Below, one piece after another: positions 26,734-37,206 of a DNA stretch of 64,000 nt (its first letter is position 1; the number at the start of each line of letters is the position of its first letter). Position numbers and translations under genes: made by a program. The notes beneath the pieces were generated by a model, which saw only the letters and a list, made by a program, of their open reading frames with translations, made no database searches and was not told the DNA's origin. The DNA is from Ancylobacter sp. SL191 (GTDB lineage Bacteria; Pseudomonadota; Alphaproteobacteria; Rhizobiales; Xanthobacteraceae), in assembly GCF_026625645.1 (NCBI RefSeq), contig NZ_CP113056.1:806001-870000 (forward strand), in the 5' to 3' direction.

Positions 26734-29478
26734 CTACCCGGCCTTCGCCGCCGCCTTCAGCTTGTACAGCGCCTCCAGCGCCTCGCGCGGGGTCATCTCG
26801 TCGGGGTCGATGCCGGCCAGCGTCGTCTTCACCGCTTCCGCCACCGGGTCCGCCTTGGCGGCCGGTGACACCGGCGCGGGCGGCGGGGCACGGTTGAGGG
26901 CGGCGAAAAGCGGGAGATCGTCGAGGATGCGCTGGGTCGGGGCGGCGCGGTCAGCGCTTTCCAGTTCCGTCAGGACGGCGCGGGCGCGCTCGACCACGGC
27001 GTGCGGCAGGCCAGCGAGCTTGGCGACCTGGATGCCGTAGGAGCGATCCGCCGCGCCGGGCACCACCTCATGCAGGAAGATCACCTCGCCCTCCCACTCC
27101 TTCACCTTCACCGTCGCGTTGACGAGGCGGGGCAGGCGCTGGGACAGCGCGGTCAGCTCGTGGAAATGGGTGGCGAACAGGCCGCGGCAGCGATTGCTCT
27201 CATGCAGATGCTCTAGGCTCGCCCAGGCGATGGACAGGCCGTCGAAGGTCGCCGTGCCGCGCCCGATCTCGTCGAGGATGACGAGCGAGCGCTCGGTTGC
27301 CTGGTTGAGGATGGCGGCGGTCTCGACCATCTCGACCATGAAGGTCGAGCGCCCGCGCGCGAGGTCATCCGCCGCGCCGACGCGCGAGAACAGCCGGTCG
27401 ACCACGCCGATGCGCGCCGCCTTCGCCGGCACGAAGGCGCCGGCCTGGGCGAGGATGGCGATCAGCGCATTCTGCCGCAGGAAGGTCGATTTACCCGCCA
27501 TGTTCGGGCCGGTGACCAGCCAGATGCGCCCGGCCCGCGCCCGCTCCGGCGGGGAGAGGTCGCAATCATTGGCGACGAAGGGCCCGCCATCCCGGCGCAG
27601 CGCCTGCTCCACCACCGGGTGGCGCCCACCCTCAATGGCAAAATCCAGCCCGTCATCGACCTCGGGGCGCACATGCCCCTCATCCACCGCCAGCTTGGCG
27701 AGGCCGGCGGTGACGTCGATCACCGCGAGCGCCTCGGCGCAGGCGCGGATGGCATCGGCCTTGTCGAGCACGGCGGACGCCAGCTCGTCGAACAGGCGCT
27801 GCTCCAGAGCGAGCGCCCGGTCGCCGGCGCTGGAGATTTTCGCTTCCAGCTCGGCCAGCTCGGTGGAGGTGAAGCGCATCGCCCCGGCCATGGTCTGGCG
27901 GTGCAGGAAGATGGCGTCGAAGGGCGGCTCGCGCAGCTTGTCGGCGTTCTGCTGGCTGACCTCGACATAATAGCCGAGCACCGCATTGTGCCGGATCTTC
28001 AGCGCCCGCACGCCGGTTTCCTCGACATAGCGGCGCTCAAGGGCGGCGACGACGCGCCGGCTCTCGTCGCGCAGCGCGCGGGTGGCGTCGAGGTCGCCTT
28101 CATAGCCCGGCCGGATGAAACCGCCATCGCGCCGGTTGAGCGGCAGTTCGTCATCGAGCGCGCTTTGCAGCGTCTCCGCGAGTGACGGATCGATGCCGGC
28201 GAGCACGCCGGCGGCCTGCGCGAGTTCGAGCGGGGCGGGCGAGGCGGCGATCAGCCCGGCCATCGCCGCGCCCTCGGCGAGCCCCCGGCCGATGGCGGCG
28301 AGGTCGCGCGGCCCTGAACGGCCCAGCGCCACGCGCGAGAGGGCCCGGGCAAGGTCCGGCGCTCCGGCGAGACGCGCGCGCAAAGCGGCCCGCAGGCTGG
28401 TCTCATTGGCCAGATGCTCCACCGCATCGAACCGATCGGCCACCCGCTTCGGGTCGGTCAACGGCTCGGCAAGGCGCCGCCCGAGCAGGCGCGCGCCGGC
28501 CGAGGTGACGGTGCGGTCGATGGCCGCGCACAGGCTCCCGGCGCGGTCGCCGGTGGTGGTGCGGAGGATCTCGAGATTGGCCCGCGTCGCCGGGTCGATG
28601 ACCATGACGTCGGCCGAGGATTCCCGGCGGGGCCGGTTCAGCGGCGGGCGCGCGCCGAGCTGGGTACGCTCGATATAGGCGACGACGGCGCCGGCGGCGG
28701 CGAGCTCGGCGCGGGTGAAAACGCCAAAGGAATCAAGCGTCGCCACCTGGAAGAAGCCGGCGATGCGGCGCTCGGCGCTCGCCCCGTCGAAGCTGTCTTT
28801 CGGCAGCGGCGTCACGGCGGGCAGGGTGCGCCAGAGCGGCCGGAAGCCCGGCTCGTCATAGATCGCGTCGGGCACCAGAAGCTCGGCCGGCTCGATGCGG
28901 GCGAGGTCGGCGGAAAGGCGCAGCGCGTCGGTCTCGGCGACGCGGAAGGAACCGGTGGAGATGTCGGCGAAGGCCAGCGCATAGGCATAGCCGTCCTCGC
29001 CTTCGCCGCTTTTGACCCGCGCCAGCGCCGCCAGCACATTCTCGCGCCGCGCATCGAGCAGCGCGTCCTCGGTCAGCGTGCCGGGCGTGACGAGGCGGAT
29101 AACGTCCCGTTTCACAACGCTTTTCGGGCCGCGCTTCTTCGCCTCGGCGGGGTCTTCCACCTGCTCGCAGACCGCGACGCGGTAGCCGGCCAGGATCAGC
29201 TTGTTGAGATATTCCTCGGCGCGCTCCACCGGCACGCCGCACATCGGGATGTCCTCGCCCTGATGCTTGCCGCGCTTGGTGAGCACGATGCCGAGCGCCC
29301 GCGAGGCGTGCTCGGCATCCTCGAAGAACAGCTCGTAGAAATCGCCCATCCGGTAGAACAGCAGGCTGCCGGGATTGGCGGTCTTGATCTCGATGTACTG
29401 CGCCATCATCGGCGTCACCCGCGCCTCCACGGCGGCGGCGGGCGTCTCGGCGGCGGCGGTGGGGAGAGGGGTGTTCAT
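26734..29478 (-). CDS. mutS: DNA mismatch repair protein MutS
   Basis: MutS of 914 residues. The mismatch-contacting Phe-x-Glu motif is in [14 protein letters not shown] (Phe47, Glu49). The connector, lever and clamp regions follow, then the ATPase with Walker [16 protein letters not shown] at about residue 655, Walker [17 protein letters not shown] and FATHFHEL. The ATG at 29478 gives the usual short polar N-terminus. The neighbouring mmcB on the same strand is also a DNA repair gene. The C-terminus ([14 protein letters not shown]) is the dimerisation helix. Confidence 0.97.
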   Translation of the reverse strand: MNTPLPTAAAETPAAAVEARVTPMMAQYIEIKTANPGSLLFYRMGDFYELFFEDAEHASRALGIVLTKRGKHQGEDIPMCGVPVERAEEYLNKLILAGYRVAVCEQVEDPAEAKKRGPKSVVKRDVIRLVTPGTLTEDALLDARRENVLAALARVKSGEGEDGYAYALAFADISTGSFRVAETDALRLSADLARIEPAELLVPDAIYDEPGFRPLWRTLPAVTPLPKDSFDGASAERRIAGFFQVATLDSFGVFTRAELAAAGAVVAYIERTQLGARPPLNRPRRESSADVMVIDPATRANLEILRTTTGDRAGSLCAAIDRTVTSAGARLLGRRLAEPLTDPKRVADRFDAVEHLANETSLRAALRARLAGAPDLARALSRVALGRSGPRDLAAIGRGLAEGAAMAGLIAASPAPLELAQAAGVLAGIDPSLAETLQSALDDELPLNRRDGGFIRPGYEGDLDATRALRDESRRVVAALERRYVEETGVRALKIRHNAVLGYYVEVSQQNADKLREPPFDAIFLHRQTMAGAMRFTSTELAELEAKISSAGDRALALEQRLFDELASAVLDKADAIRACAEALAVIDVTAGLAKLAVDEGHVRPEVDDGLDFAIEGGRHPVVEQALRRDGGPFVANDCDLSPPERARAGRIWLVTGPNMAGKSTFLRQNALIAILAQAGAFVPAKAARIGVVDRLFSRVGAADDLARGRSTFMVEMVETAAILNQATERSLVILDEIGRGTATFDGLSIAWASLEHLHESNRCRGLFATHFHELTALSQRLPRLVNATVKVKEWEGEVIFLHEVVPGAADRSYGIQVAKLAGLPHAVVERARAVLTELESADRAAPTQRILDDLPLFAALNRAPPPAPVSPAAKADPVAEAVKTTLAGIDPDEMTPREALEALYKLKAAAKAG

Positions 29479-29567
29479 GGGATGACGCTGACAGAGGCAG
29501 GGGGCGGCTTTCAAGCCGCGCCGGCCCGGTGCGGCCGCTTATCCCCTCCTAGGTGAGCCGCCCGGCC

Positions 29568-30071
29568 TTACAACTCGATGCCGCGCAGCGCCTCCGGGTC
29601 CATCAGCCCCATCAGCCGCCCGGCGGCGGTGCGGGCGAGGCGGAGCGTCAGCGCCTTGCGGGTGGCGGCGGGCAGAGGGTGGGCGGGCGCCTCGCGCACA
29701 AGGCCCGCGCCGAACTGGTCGGCCAGCATCACCCCGGCATCTTCGGGGAGGATCTCCACCGGGAAATCCGGCCCGACAGCGAAGAACAGCCGGTCGCAAT
29801 AAAGCCGGTACTCCGCCCATTTGCGGTCGGTGCGGAAGTCCATCACCGAGGACTTGATCTCGATCACCCAGACCTCGCCGCGCGAATCGATGGCGGCGAT
29901 GTCGGCCCGGCGGCCGGAGGCGAGGACGAATTCCGGCAGCCCCACCAGCCCGCGCGCCGCGAGATAGCGCAACGCCCCGCGCTGGATGGCGCGCGCGGCT
30001 TCCGATTGCCGCCCGTCCACCGGCAGGGTGAGAGCCTCGCCCCCACGCGTATCGCCGCGCCTCTCGCTCAT
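29568..30071 (-). CDS. mmcB: MmcB family DNA repair protein
   Basis: Protein of 167 residues with a restriction-endonuclease-like core: RRADIAAIDSRGEVWVIEIKSSVMDFRTDRKW has the Asp..Glu-x-Lys pattern (parts RADIAAID and WVIEIKSS). MmcB was found in Caulobacter as an SOS-regulated protein protecting against mitomycin-type damage. It lies 89 bases upstream of mutS on the same strand. The ATG at 30071 (MSERRGD) is preferred to the in-frame codon at 30095. Confidence 0.85.
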   Translation of the reverse strand: MSERRGDTRGGEALTLPVDGRQSEAARAIQRGALRYLAARGLVGLPEFVLASGRRADIAAIDSRGEVWVIEIKSSVMDFRTDRKWAEYRLYCDRLFFAVGPDFPVEILPEDAGVMLADQFGAGLVREAPAHPLPAATRKALTLRLARTAAGRLMGLMDPEALRGIEL

Positions 30072-30229
30072 GGCGTGTACTCTATCCGTTCTCATGGTGC
30101 GATGGGAAGTGGGACGCCCGAACCGGCCGGACCCGAGCCGCCAAATCCATGCCGCGAAAACATCGCGGGCGCGGCTTATGCGCCGGAGGCGACTCGTCTA
30201 TAGCGGGCGGGCTCACACGGGCTTGCGCC

Positions 30230-30835
30230 ATGACCGAACGGCCCCTCCCCGCCTTCTCGACCGATGCGGCCCCGCCCGGCGTCCCGGCGCGCCCGAGCCC
30301 GAGCTGCGCGGCGCTGTTCCTCGGCTTCCTGTCGGTCGCGGTGGTGGCCTTTGGTGGCGTTCTGCCCATCGCCCGCCGGGCGCTGGTCGAGCGCCATGGC
30401 TGGCTCACGGCGGACGAGTTCACCGAGCTGGTGGGTCTCTCCCAGTTCCTGCCGGGGCCGAACATCATCAATCTGTCGGTGATTGTCGGCGCCCGCTTCC
30501 GCGGCGTGCCCGGCGCGATCTCTGCCTTTCTGGGTCTCACCGCCGTGCCGGCCGTCGGCGTCGTGCTCGCCGGGATGGCGTTCACCCGCTATGCCGATAT
30601 CGGCGCGGTGTCCGACATGCTGGCGGGCCTTGCCGCCGCTGCCGCCGGGCTGGTGCTCGCCATGGCCGCGCGCATGGCCGAGCCGCTGTGGCGGCGCCCG
30701 CGCCCGCACACCGTCCTCATCGCGCTGCTCGCCTTTATCGGCATCGTCGCGACGCCGCTGTCGCTGCCGGTGATGATGCTGGTGCTCGCGCCACTCTCCA
30801 TCCTGCTCTCCTGGTGGGCGGAGCGGCGTGCATGA
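30230..30835 (+). CDS. Chromate transporter, N-terminal-type subunit (second pair)
   Basis: CHR family membrane protein of 201 residues. It shows VVAFGGVLPIARRALVERHGWLT, LSQFLPGPNIINLSVIVG with the canonical LPGP, and GVPGAISAFLGL. It is homologous to the protein at 4962 but clearly diverged. The ATG at 30230 is selected; the extension upstream has no hydrophobic segment and reads intergenic DNA. Its stop overlaps the start of the next gene in ATGA. Confidence 0.85.
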   Translation: MTERPLPAFSTDAAPPGVPARPSPSCAALFLGFLSVAVVAFGGVLPIARRALVERHGWLTADEFTELVGLSQFLPGPNIINLSVIVGARFRGVPGAISAFLGLTAVPAVGVVLAGMAFTRYADIGAVSDMLAGLAAAAAGLVLAMAARMAEPLWRRPRPHTVLIALLAFIGIVATPLSLPVMMLVLAPLSILLSWWAERRA

Positions 30836-31362
30836 ACGACAGCAACCCGCTGGGCGCGCTGGCGCTGCATTTCCTCATCATCTCGCTCTTCGCCATTGGC
30901 GGGGCGAACAGCGTGCTGCCGGAGATCCACCGGCAGGTCGTGGACATCGCCGGCTGGATGACCGACGCGCAATTCGCCCAGACCTTCGCCATCGCGCAGG
31001 CCGCACCCGGCCCGAACATGCTGGTGGTGACGCTGATCGGCTGGCATGTCGCGGGCATCTGGGGCGCGCTGGTGGCGACGCTCGCCATGTGCGGGCCGAC
31101 CTGCGTGCTCGCCTATGTGGTGGGCGGAGCGTGGCACCGCTTCCGCGAGGCGCATTGGCGCCGCGTGGTGCAGGGCGGGCTGATGCCGCTGACCATCGGG
31201 CTCATCGCTGCCTCCGGCGTGCTGCTGACCGAAGGCGCCGCCCGCACGCCCGCCACCGCCGCCTTCACCCTCATCGCCGCGCTGGTGCTGTTCTTCACCC
31301 GGCTCAGCCCGCTCTGGATGCTGGCCGCCGGCGGCGCTCTCGGCGCGCTCGGGTTGATCTGA
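30832..31362 (+). CDS. Chromate transporter, C-terminal-type subunit (second pair)
   Basis: CHR half of 176 residues with FAIGGANSVLPEIHRQVVD near residue 20 and AIAQAAPGPNMLVVTLIGWHV. It is translationally coupled to the preceding gene through a four-base overlap. The two together make one ChrA equivalent. The gene converges with the MATE exporter, five bases away. Confidence 0.87.
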   Translation: MNDSNPLGALALHFLIISLFAIGGANSVLPEIHRQVVDIAGWMTDAQFAQTFAIAQAAPGPNMLVVTLIGWHVAGIWGALVATLAMCGPTCVLAYVVGGAWHRFREAHWRRVVQGGLMPLTIGLIAASGVLLTEGAARTPATAAFTLIAALVLFFTRLSPLWMLAAGGALGALGLI

Positions 31363-31367
31363 ACGGC

Positions 31368-32825
31368 TTAATCCGGCAGCGGCGCGGTCTCGATGGCGGC
31401 GGCGTCCTCGCCGCGCGAGAAGGCGGGGAGTTGCGCACCGGTAAGCGGCGCGGGCGGGGCCGGGGGCGGGGCGTTGCTGGCGCCAAGCCGGCGGACCACG
31501 GCGAAGGCGCAGATGAGCGCGGCGACGCCGAAGGCGACCGAGCCCGCCGCCTGCCCGCCGATCACCCCCTCCGCGCCATACCAGCGCCCGCCGAGCCAGA
31601 CGAAGGGCATGGTGCCCAGCGTCGCCCGGCCCCAGTTGAACAGCGTCGAGAGCAGCGGCGCGCCGAGATTGTTGAAGGCAGCATTGGCGACGAACAGCGC
31701 GCCCATGAAGATGAAGCTGCCGGCGGCGTAGAGGCAGAAGAATTCGACCAGCCGCACGCCCTCATCCGACAGGCCGAACACGCTGGCGAGCAGGTGGCGC
31801 CCCAGCGCCATCAGCAGCCAGACCAGCGCCACATAGACGAGGATCAGCACCAGGCTGTCGCGCACCGCCTGCCGTACCCGATCATAACGCAGGGCGCCGA
31901 CATTCTGGCCGATCACCGGGCCGATGGCGCCGGTGAGGGCGAAGATCGGCCCGAAGGCGACGGGGATCAGCCGGCCGATCACCGCCCAGGCGGCGACTGC
32001 CGCATCGCCATGCGGGGCGAGCGCGAAGGTGACATAGGCATTGCCGACGGGGGTGGCGATATTGGTGAGGATCGCCGGCAGGGCGATGGCCGAGAGCGGG
32101 CCGACATCGCGCAGGAAGGCGGCAAGGCGCGGGCGCTCGGCCAGCCCATGCACCTTCGCCACGGCGTAGAGCCCGTAGCCCGCCATGACGAGGCGCGCGA
32201 GCACCGAGGCGATGGCCGCGCCCTCGACGCCAAGCCCCAAAGCGAGAATCAGCAGCGGATCGAGCGCGGCGGTGGCGATGCCGCCGGACAGCGTGACCCA
32301 CATGGAGCGGCGCGCATCGCCCACCCCGCGCAGCGTGCCGGACGCGGCCATGCCGATGCCGAGCAGCGGGGTCGAGGGCAGCACGATCAGCAGGAAGTCG
32401 CGGGCGAGTTCCTGCGTGCGCCCGGTGGCGCCGAGCAGGCCAAGCATGGGGGTGAGCAGCGGCAGCATCAGCGCCGTCATCGCCACGGTGGCGAGGGTCA
32501 TATAGACGAAGCCGGAGGTGGAGAGCCGCCGCCCTTCCTGCGGGTCGCCGCTGCCCACCGCGCGCGAGACCAGCGCCGAGCCGGCGATCATCACCCCGAT
32601 GGCGACCGAGGTGGTGAAGAACATCACCGTGCCGGCATAGCCGATGGCCGCCGCCAGCTCCTCCTCGCCGAGCAGCGAGATGTAGAACAGGTTCAGCAGA
32701 TCGACGACGAATACCGCGACGAGGCCGATGGAGCCGGTGGCGGTCATCACCGCCACATGCCGCATGGTCGAGCCTTCGACGAAACGGGCCTTGATCGGTC
32801 GGGAGGAACGGGCGGGTTTACTCAT
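31368..32825 (-). CDS. MATE family efflux transporter
   Basis: Multidrug and toxin extrusion-type protein of 485 residues with about 12 hydrophobic segments in two halves. FVVDLLNLFYISLLGEEELAAAIGYAG matches the first MATE segment (VDLLNLFYISLLG) and GAIGPVIGQNVGALRYDRVRQAV the second-half signature. MATE exporters use H+ or Na+ gradients to expel cationic drugs; the substrate here is unknown. The C-terminus is a Pro-rich cytoplasmic tail (NAPPPAPPAPL). The ATG at 32825 is chosen since upstream codons lack a membrane segment. Confidence 0.9.
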   Translation of the reverse strand: MSKPARSSRPIKARFVEGSTMRHVAVMTATGSIGLVAVFVVDLLNLFYISLLGEEELAAAIGYAGTVMFFTTSVAIGVMIAGSALVSRAVGSGDPQEGRRLSTSGFVYMTLATVAMTALMLPLLTPMLGLLGATGRTQELARDFLLIVLPSTPLLGIGMAASGTLRGVGDARRSMWVTLSGGIATAALDPLLILALGLGVEGAAIASVLARLVMAGYGLYAVAKVHGLAERPRLAAFLRDVGPLSAIALPAILTNIATPVGNAYVTFALAPHGDAAVAAWAVIGRLIPVAFGPIFALTGAIGPVIGQNVGALRYDRVRQAVRDSLVLILVYVALVWLLMALGRHLLASVFGLSDEGVRLVEFFCLYAAGSFIFMGALFVANAAFNNLGAPLLSTLFNWGRATLGTMPFVWLGGRWYGAEGVIGGQAAGSVAFGVAALICAFAVVRRLGASNAPPPAPPAPLTGAQLPAFSRGEDAAAIETAPLPD

Positions 32826-33034
32826 GACATCTCGCTGTTGCCGGCCATCTATGCCACGGCGCGGCGGCCTCCAGATAGGCGGGGATACGCAACCATGCGA
32901 TTGCGGCATTGCCGGCAGGAGCTACCCATGCCGCGCGGCGATTGAGAAGCGTCATCGAAATCGGCTAGAAGGGCTCGCCTTCACGCCCCGTGGGCCTCAG
33001 GCTCCGCCGTCGCCCGCCCGCACTGGAATCCGCC

Positions 33035-33925
33035 ATGACCGACATCACCGACGACCACGCCAAGGCCCGCGTCCTCGTCCAGGCGCTGCCGCACATGCAG
33101 CGCTATGACGACGCCATCATCGTCGTGAAGTATGGCGGCCACGCCATGGGCGACGAGCAGGTGGCACGCGACTTCGCGCAGGATATCGTTCTGCTTGAAC
33201 AGTCCGGCGTGAACCCGGTGGTGGTGCATGGCGGCGGGCCGCAGATCGGCGCCATGCTGGCCAAGCTCGGCATCAAGTCGGAATTCGCCGCCGGGCTGCG
33301 CATCACCGACAAGGCCACCGTCGAGATCGTCGAGATGGTGCTGGCCGGCTCGATCAACAAATCGCTGGTCGGCTTCATCAACGAGGCCGGCGGCAAGGCG
33401 CTGGGCCTCACCGGCAAGGACGGCAACATGGTGCGCGCGACCAAGGTCACGCGCTCGGTGCGCGATCCCGATTCCAATGTCGAGCAGGAGATCGACCTCG
33501 GCTTTGTCGGCGAGCCCTCCGCCGTCGACACCACCGTGCTGGACCAGATCCTCGGCCGCGAGCTGATCCCGGTGCTGGCGCCGGTCGCCACCGGCCTCGA
33601 GGGTGGCACGTTCAACGTCAATGCCGACACCTTCGCCGGCGCAATCGCCGGCGCGCTCGGCGCCAAGCGGCTGCTGCTGCTGACCGACGTGCCCGGCGTG
33701 CTCGACCGCGACAAGCAGCTCATCAAGGAGCTGACGATCGCCCAGGCCCGCGCGCTCATCGCCGACGGCACGATCTCCGGCGGCATGATCCCGAAGGTCG
33801 AAACCTGCATCTACGCGCTGGAGCAGGGCGTGGAGGGGGTGGTGATCCTCGACGGCAAGGTGCCGCATTCGGTGCTGCTGGAGCTGCTCACCGACCACGG
33901 CGCCGGCACACTGATCACGCGCTGA
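33035..33925 (+). CDS. argB: Acetylglutamate kinase
   Basis: ArgB of 296 residues phosphorylates N-acetylglutamate in arginine synthesis. Motifs: VVKYGGHAM with the catalytic Lys, [11 protein letters not shown], the substrate loop [27 protein letters not shown] and [21 protein letters not shown] closes the ATP site. The ATG at 33035 yields the standard N-terminus. An N-terminal helix before the kinase core ([19 protein letters not shown]) suggests the hexameric, arginine-inhibited type, which is inference from family knowledge. Confidence 0.97.
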   Translation: MTDITDDHAKARVLVQALPHMQRYDDAIIVVKYGGHAMGDEQVARDFAQDIVLLEQSGVNPVVVHGGGPQIGAMLAKLGIKSEFAAGLRITDKATVEIVEMVLAGSINKSLVGFINEAGGKALGLTGKDGNMVRATKVTRSVRDPDSNVEQEIDLGFVGEPSAVDTTVLDQILGRELIPVLAPVATGLEGGTFNVNADTFAGAIAGALGAKRLLLLTDVPGVLDRDKQLIKELTIAQARALIADGTISGGMIPKVETCIYALEQGVEGVVILDGKVPHSVLLELLTDHGAGTLITR

Positions 33926-33935
33926 GGCACAGCCA

Positions 33936-34027
33936 CGTCATCCCCGGGCTTGACCCGGGGATCCACGACTTTGGCCAGCAATGTGGGAGGGAAGTCATGG
34001 ATGGCCGGGCCAAGCCCGGCCATGACG
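33936..34027. repeat. Palindromic repeat composite, family A, copy 3
   Basis: Left palindrome stem ATCCCCGGG, loop CTTGA, CCCGGGGAT; spacer ACTTTGGCCAGCAATGTGGG and onward; right inverted palindrome GGCCGGGCCAAGCCCGGCC. It lies between argB and the HAD gene. The HAD reading frame is open into it, giving a false N-terminal extension. Confidence 0.85.
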
Positions 34028-34086
34028 ATGTCACGCACCCTCCTTTGCCCCTCGCCCGCCGGCCCGCTCTTCGCTATGGATGGCGC

Positions 34087-34803
34087 ATGACCGCATCCTT
34101 CCGCACCGGCCCATCCGCGCCCCTCGATTTCTCCCATGTCGAGACCTGGGTGTTCGACCTCGACAACACGCTCTACCCGCCCGGCCTCGACCTGTGGCGG
34201 CAGATCGACATGCGCATGCGCAGCTACATCGCCGATTATCTCGGCCTGTCGCTGGACGACGCGTTCGCGCTGCAGAAGGGCTATTACCGCAAATACGGCA
34301 CCTCGCTGCGCGGGCTGATGATCGAGCACGGCATGGACCCGGACCCGTTCCTCGCCAACGCCCACAAGATCGACCTGTCCTCGCTCGATCCGGCGCCGGA
34401 ACTGGGCGAGGCGCTCGGCGCGCTGCCCGGCCGCAAGCTGGTCTACACCAATGGCTCGCGCGGCCATGCCGAGCAGATCCTCAACAAGCTCGCCATTTCC
34501 GAGCACTTCGCGGATGTCCACGACATTGTCGCCGCGGAATTCCACCCGAAACCTCAGGAGACCGCCTATCGCGGCTTCCTCGCCCGCTTCGACGTGGACC
34601 CGGCCAAGGCGGCGATGTTCGAGGATCTCGCACGCAACCTCGAAGTGCCCGCCCAGCTCGGCATGCGCACCGTGCTGGTGGTGCCGCCCGGCGAGGCGGT
34701 CAGCCCCGCCGACCGCGAAGCGTGGGAGCATGAGGGGCGCGACGGCACCCATATCGACGTGGTGACGGATGACCTGACCGCCTTCCTGCGCGCGCTCGCC
34801 TGA
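34087..34803 (+). CDS. HAD-family pyrimidine 5'-nucleotidase
   Basis: Haloacid dehalogenase-type phosphatase of 238 residues. Motif I is WVFDLDNTLYPP, motif II KLVYTNGSRGHAE, motif III and IV around FHPKPQETAYRG and AAMFEDLARNL. The sequence resembles the SDT1/YjjG-like pyrimidine 5'-nucleotidases, which dephosphorylate UMP, CMP or modified pyrimidine nucleotides. It is in the argB-HAD-dapD-dapE order common in this group. The ATG at 34087 is chosen over an in-frame start inside the repeat upstream. Confidence 0.88.
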   Translation: MTASFRTGPSAPLDFSHVETWVFDLDNTLYPPGLDLWRQIDMRMRSYIADYLGLSLDDAFALQKGYYRKYGTSLRGLMIEHGMDPDPFLANAHKIDLSSLDPAPELGEALGALPGRKLVYTNGSRGHAEQILNKLAISEHFADVHDIVAAEFHPKPQETAYRGFLARFDVDPAKAAMFEDLARNLEVPAQLGMRTVLVVPPGEAVSPADREAWEHEGRDGTHIDVVTDDLTAFLRALA

Positions 34804-34884
34804 CGCGGGCGCGCCTTCCCGCACTCTGCCGTTGACAGAAACCCGCCGCGACCGGACAAGACGCCCCGAACACGGGAGAGCCAG

Positions 34885-35727
34885 ATGTCGAGCCAGCTTC
34901 AGAGCATCATCGAGACCGCCTTCGAGAACCGCGCCGAGGTCAATTTCGAGACCGGCGGCGCGATTCGCGACGCGGTGAACGAGGCGCTGGGTCTGCTCGA
35001 CGCGGGCACGGCGCGCGTCGCCGAACAGGGGGCCGACGGCAACTGGACGGTGAACCAGTGGCTGAAGAAGGCGGTGCTGCTCTCCTTCCGCCTCAACGAC
35101 ATGAGCGTCATCCCCGGGGGCCCCGGCCAAGCCGTGTGGTGGGACAAGGTGCCCTCCAAGTTCGAGGGCTGGGGCGAGAGTGAGTTCCGCGCCGCCGGCT
35201 TCCGCGCCGTGCCAGGCGCCATTGTGCGCCGCTCGGCCTTCATCGCGCCGAACGTCGTGCTCATGCCCTCCTTCGTCAATCTCGGCGCCCGCGTCGATGC
35301 CAACTCCATGGTCGACACCTGGGCGACGGTCGGCTCCTGCGCGCAGATCGGCAAGAATGTGCATCTGTCGGGCGGCGTCGGCATTGGCGGCGTGCTGGAG
35401 CCTCTGCAGGCCGGCCCGGTCATCATCGAGGATGACTGCTTCATCGGCGCGCGCTCGGAAGTGGTGGAAGGCGTGATCGTGCGCCGGGGCTCGGTGCTCT
35501 CCATGGGCGTGTTCATCTCCGCCACCACCAAGATCGTCGACCGCGCCACCGGCGAGGTCTTCGTCGGCGAGGTGCCACCCTATTCCGTCGTGGTGCCCGG
35601 CTCGCTGCCCGGCAAGCCGCTGCCGAACGGCCAGCCCGGCCCCTCGCTCTACTGCGCGGTGATCGTCAAGCGCGTCGACGAGCAGACCCGCTCCAAGACG
35701 TCGATCAACGACCTGCTGCGCGACTGA
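34885..35727 (+). CDS. dapD: Tetrahydrodipicolinate N-succinyltransferase
   Basis: DapD of 280 residues transfers succinyl from succinyl-CoA to tetrahydrodipicolinate in the lysine and meso-diaminopimelate pathway. The left-handed beta-helix domain is visible as hexapeptide repeats ([21 protein letters not shown], part [34 protein letters not shown], part [24 protein letters not shown]). The N-terminal helical domain carries [13 protein letters not shown]. The ATG follows GGGAGAG. dapE follows after a repeat-filled gap of 248 bases. Confidence 0.97.
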   Translation: MSSQLQSIIETAFENRAEVNFETGGAIRDAVNEALGLLDAGTARVAEQGADGNWTVNQWLKKAVLLSFRLNDMSVIPGGPGQAVWWDKVPSKFEGWGESEFRAAGFRAVPGAIVRRSAFIAPNVVLMPSFVNLGARVDANSMVDTWATVGSCAQIGKNVHLSGGVGIGGVLEPLQAGPVIIEDDCFIGARSEVVEGVIVRRGSVLSMGVFISATTKIVDRATGEVFVGEVPPYSVVVPGSLPGKPLPNGQPGPSLYCAVIVKRVDEQTRSKTSINDLLRD

Positions 35728-35739
35728 GCGGCCATTGAC

Positions 35740-35844
35740 CCTCCTTCGAGGCCCGGCCAATGGCCGGGCACCTCGGGATGACGCCGCGGGGCAAACCGCG
35801 TCACGCCGAGGCGCCGCCCGCAGGACGTCCTCGAAGCACGCAGG
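35740..35844. repeat. Palindromic repeat pair, family C
   Basis: The first half runs CCTCCTTCGAGGCCCGGCCA to CACCTCGGGATGACG; the inverted second half runs CGTCACGCCGAGGCGCC to GTCCTCGAAGCACG (35799-35844) and is more degraded. This type of repeat (TCCTTCGAGGC...CCTC.GGATGACG) is common between genes in alphaproteobacteria. Confidence 0.7.
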
Positions 35845-35855
35845 CCACGCTTGAC

Positions 35856-35959
35856 CGTCATCCCGGCCGGAGCGTAGCGAAGAGCCGGGATCGTTCGCGA
35901 CAGGCGGCGACGCTGCCGGGACGCGATCCCGGATCGGCCTTCGGCCGTCCGGGATGACG
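35856..35959. repeat. Palindromic repeat pair, family B, second copy
   Basis: Left half CGTCATCCCGGCCGGAGCG to AGAGCCGGGATCG, spacer, right half CGATCCCGGATCGGCC to GGCCGTCCGGGATGACG. It has the same build as 15710-15801 with a different spacer. It ends 16 bases before the dapE start codon, just ahead of its ribosome site GAGGAGAGG. Confidence 0.8.
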
Positions 35960-35975
35960 AGGAGAGGACACGAGC

Positions 35976-37202
35976 ATGGCGACCATCCCGAATGGGCCCT
36001 CCGAGCCGGTCATCCATCCCCCCGCCGATCCCATCGAGATCCTGCGCACCCTTATTCGCTGCCCATCGGTCACACCGGCCGAGGGTGGCGCGCTCGGCTA
36101 TCTCGACGCGCTGCTCAGCGGGGCGGGCTTCGCCACGCACCGGGTGAAGCTCACCGCCCCCGACACGCCGGACATCGAGAACCTCTATGCCCGCTTCGGC
36201 ACGCGCGGGCCCAATCTGTGCTTTGCCGGCCATACCGACGTGGTGCCGCCCGGCGATCCCCAGCAATGGCGTTTCCCGCCTTTCGAGGGCGCGATCCATG
36301 ACGGGCTGATCTATGGCCGTGGCGCGGTGGACATGAAGGGTGGCGTCGCCGCCTTCATCGCCGCCGGGCTCGATTTCGCCCGCGCCCATGGCAACGACCC
36401 CGATCACCCGGACCTGCCCGGCTCGATTTCCTTCCTGCTTACCGGCGATGAGGAAGGCCCGGCGATCAACGGCACGGAAAAGCTGCTGCGCTGGCTCGCC
36501 GACCGCGACGAGCGGCTCGACCATTGCGTGCTGGGCGAGCCCTCCTCGCGCGCCGCGCTCGGCGACATGGTGAAGATCGGCCGGCGCGGCTCGCTGTCCT
36601 GCACCCTCACCGTCCATGGCAAGCAGGGCCATGTCGGCTACCCGCATCTGGCCGACAACCCGATTCCGGGCCTCATCACCCTGCTCGGCGCGCTGATTGC
36701 CGAGCCGCTCGACAGCGGCAACGCGCATTTCCAGGCGTCGAACCTCGAAATCGTCTCGGTCGATGTCGGCAACCCCGCCTTCAACGTCATCCCGGCGCAG
36801 GCGCAGGGGCGGTTCAATATCCGCTTCAACGACCTCTGGACCCCGCAGACGCTGCAGGCCGAGATCGAGCGGCGGCTCGCTCGCACGGCGGGCAACAGCC
36901 TGCGCTGGAGCGCCGCGTTCGAGTTCCGCTCGTCCGACAGCTTCCTCACCGCGCCCGGCCCCTTCGTCGATCTCGTGGTCGAATCGATCGCGCGGACGAC
37001 CGGCCAGCGGCCGGAGCTTTCCACCACCGGCGGCACTTCGGATGCCCGCTTCATCAAGGATTATTGCCCGGTGATCGAGTTCGGCCTCGTCGGCACCACC
37101 ATGCACGCGGTGGACGAGGCAACGCCGGTGGACGAGGTGGCGGCGCTGACGCGCGTCTATGCCGGCATCATCGCCCGCTATTTCGCCGCGCTCGGCCGCT
37201 GA
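35976..37202 (+). CDS. dapE: Succinyl-diaminopimelate desuccinylase
   Basis: DapE of 408 residues, an M20A metallohydrolase that removes succinate from N-succinyl-LL-diaminopimelate. Motifs: [14 protein letters not shown] with the first metal His, [14 protein letters not shown] with the bridging Asp, [14 protein letters not shown] with the catalytic Glu pair, GEPSS and the late [11 protein letters not shown]. The ATG at 35976 follows GAGGAGAGG. It works after DapD in the same pathway. The length is slightly above the usual 375-400, mainly through a 15-residue N-terminal extension. Confidence 0.95.
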   Translation: MATIPNGPSEPVIHPPADPIEILRTLIRCPSVTPAEGGALGYLDALLSGAGFATHRVKLTAPDTPDIENLYARFGTRGPNLCFAGHTDVVPPGDPQQWRFPPFEGAIHDGLIYGRGAVDMKGGVAAFIAAGLDFARAHGNDPDHPDLPGSISFLLTGDEEGPAINGTEKLLRWLADRDERLDHCVLGEPSSRAALGDMVKIGRRGSLSCTLTVHGKQGHVGYPHLADNPIPGLITLLGALIAEPLDSGNAHFQASNLEIVSVDVGNPAFNVIPAQAQGRFNIRFNDLWTPQTLQAEIERRLARTAGNSLRWSAAFEFRSSDSFLTAPGPFVDLVVESIARTTGQRPELSTTGGTSDARFIKDYCPVIEFGLVGTTMHAVDEATPVDEVAALTRVYAGIIARYFAALGR

Positions 37203-37206
37203 AGGT

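Noticed and set aside
32990..33034. Earlier argB start at 32990
   Set aside because: The extra residues ([12 protein letters not shown]) are non-conserved and no ribosome site precedes them.
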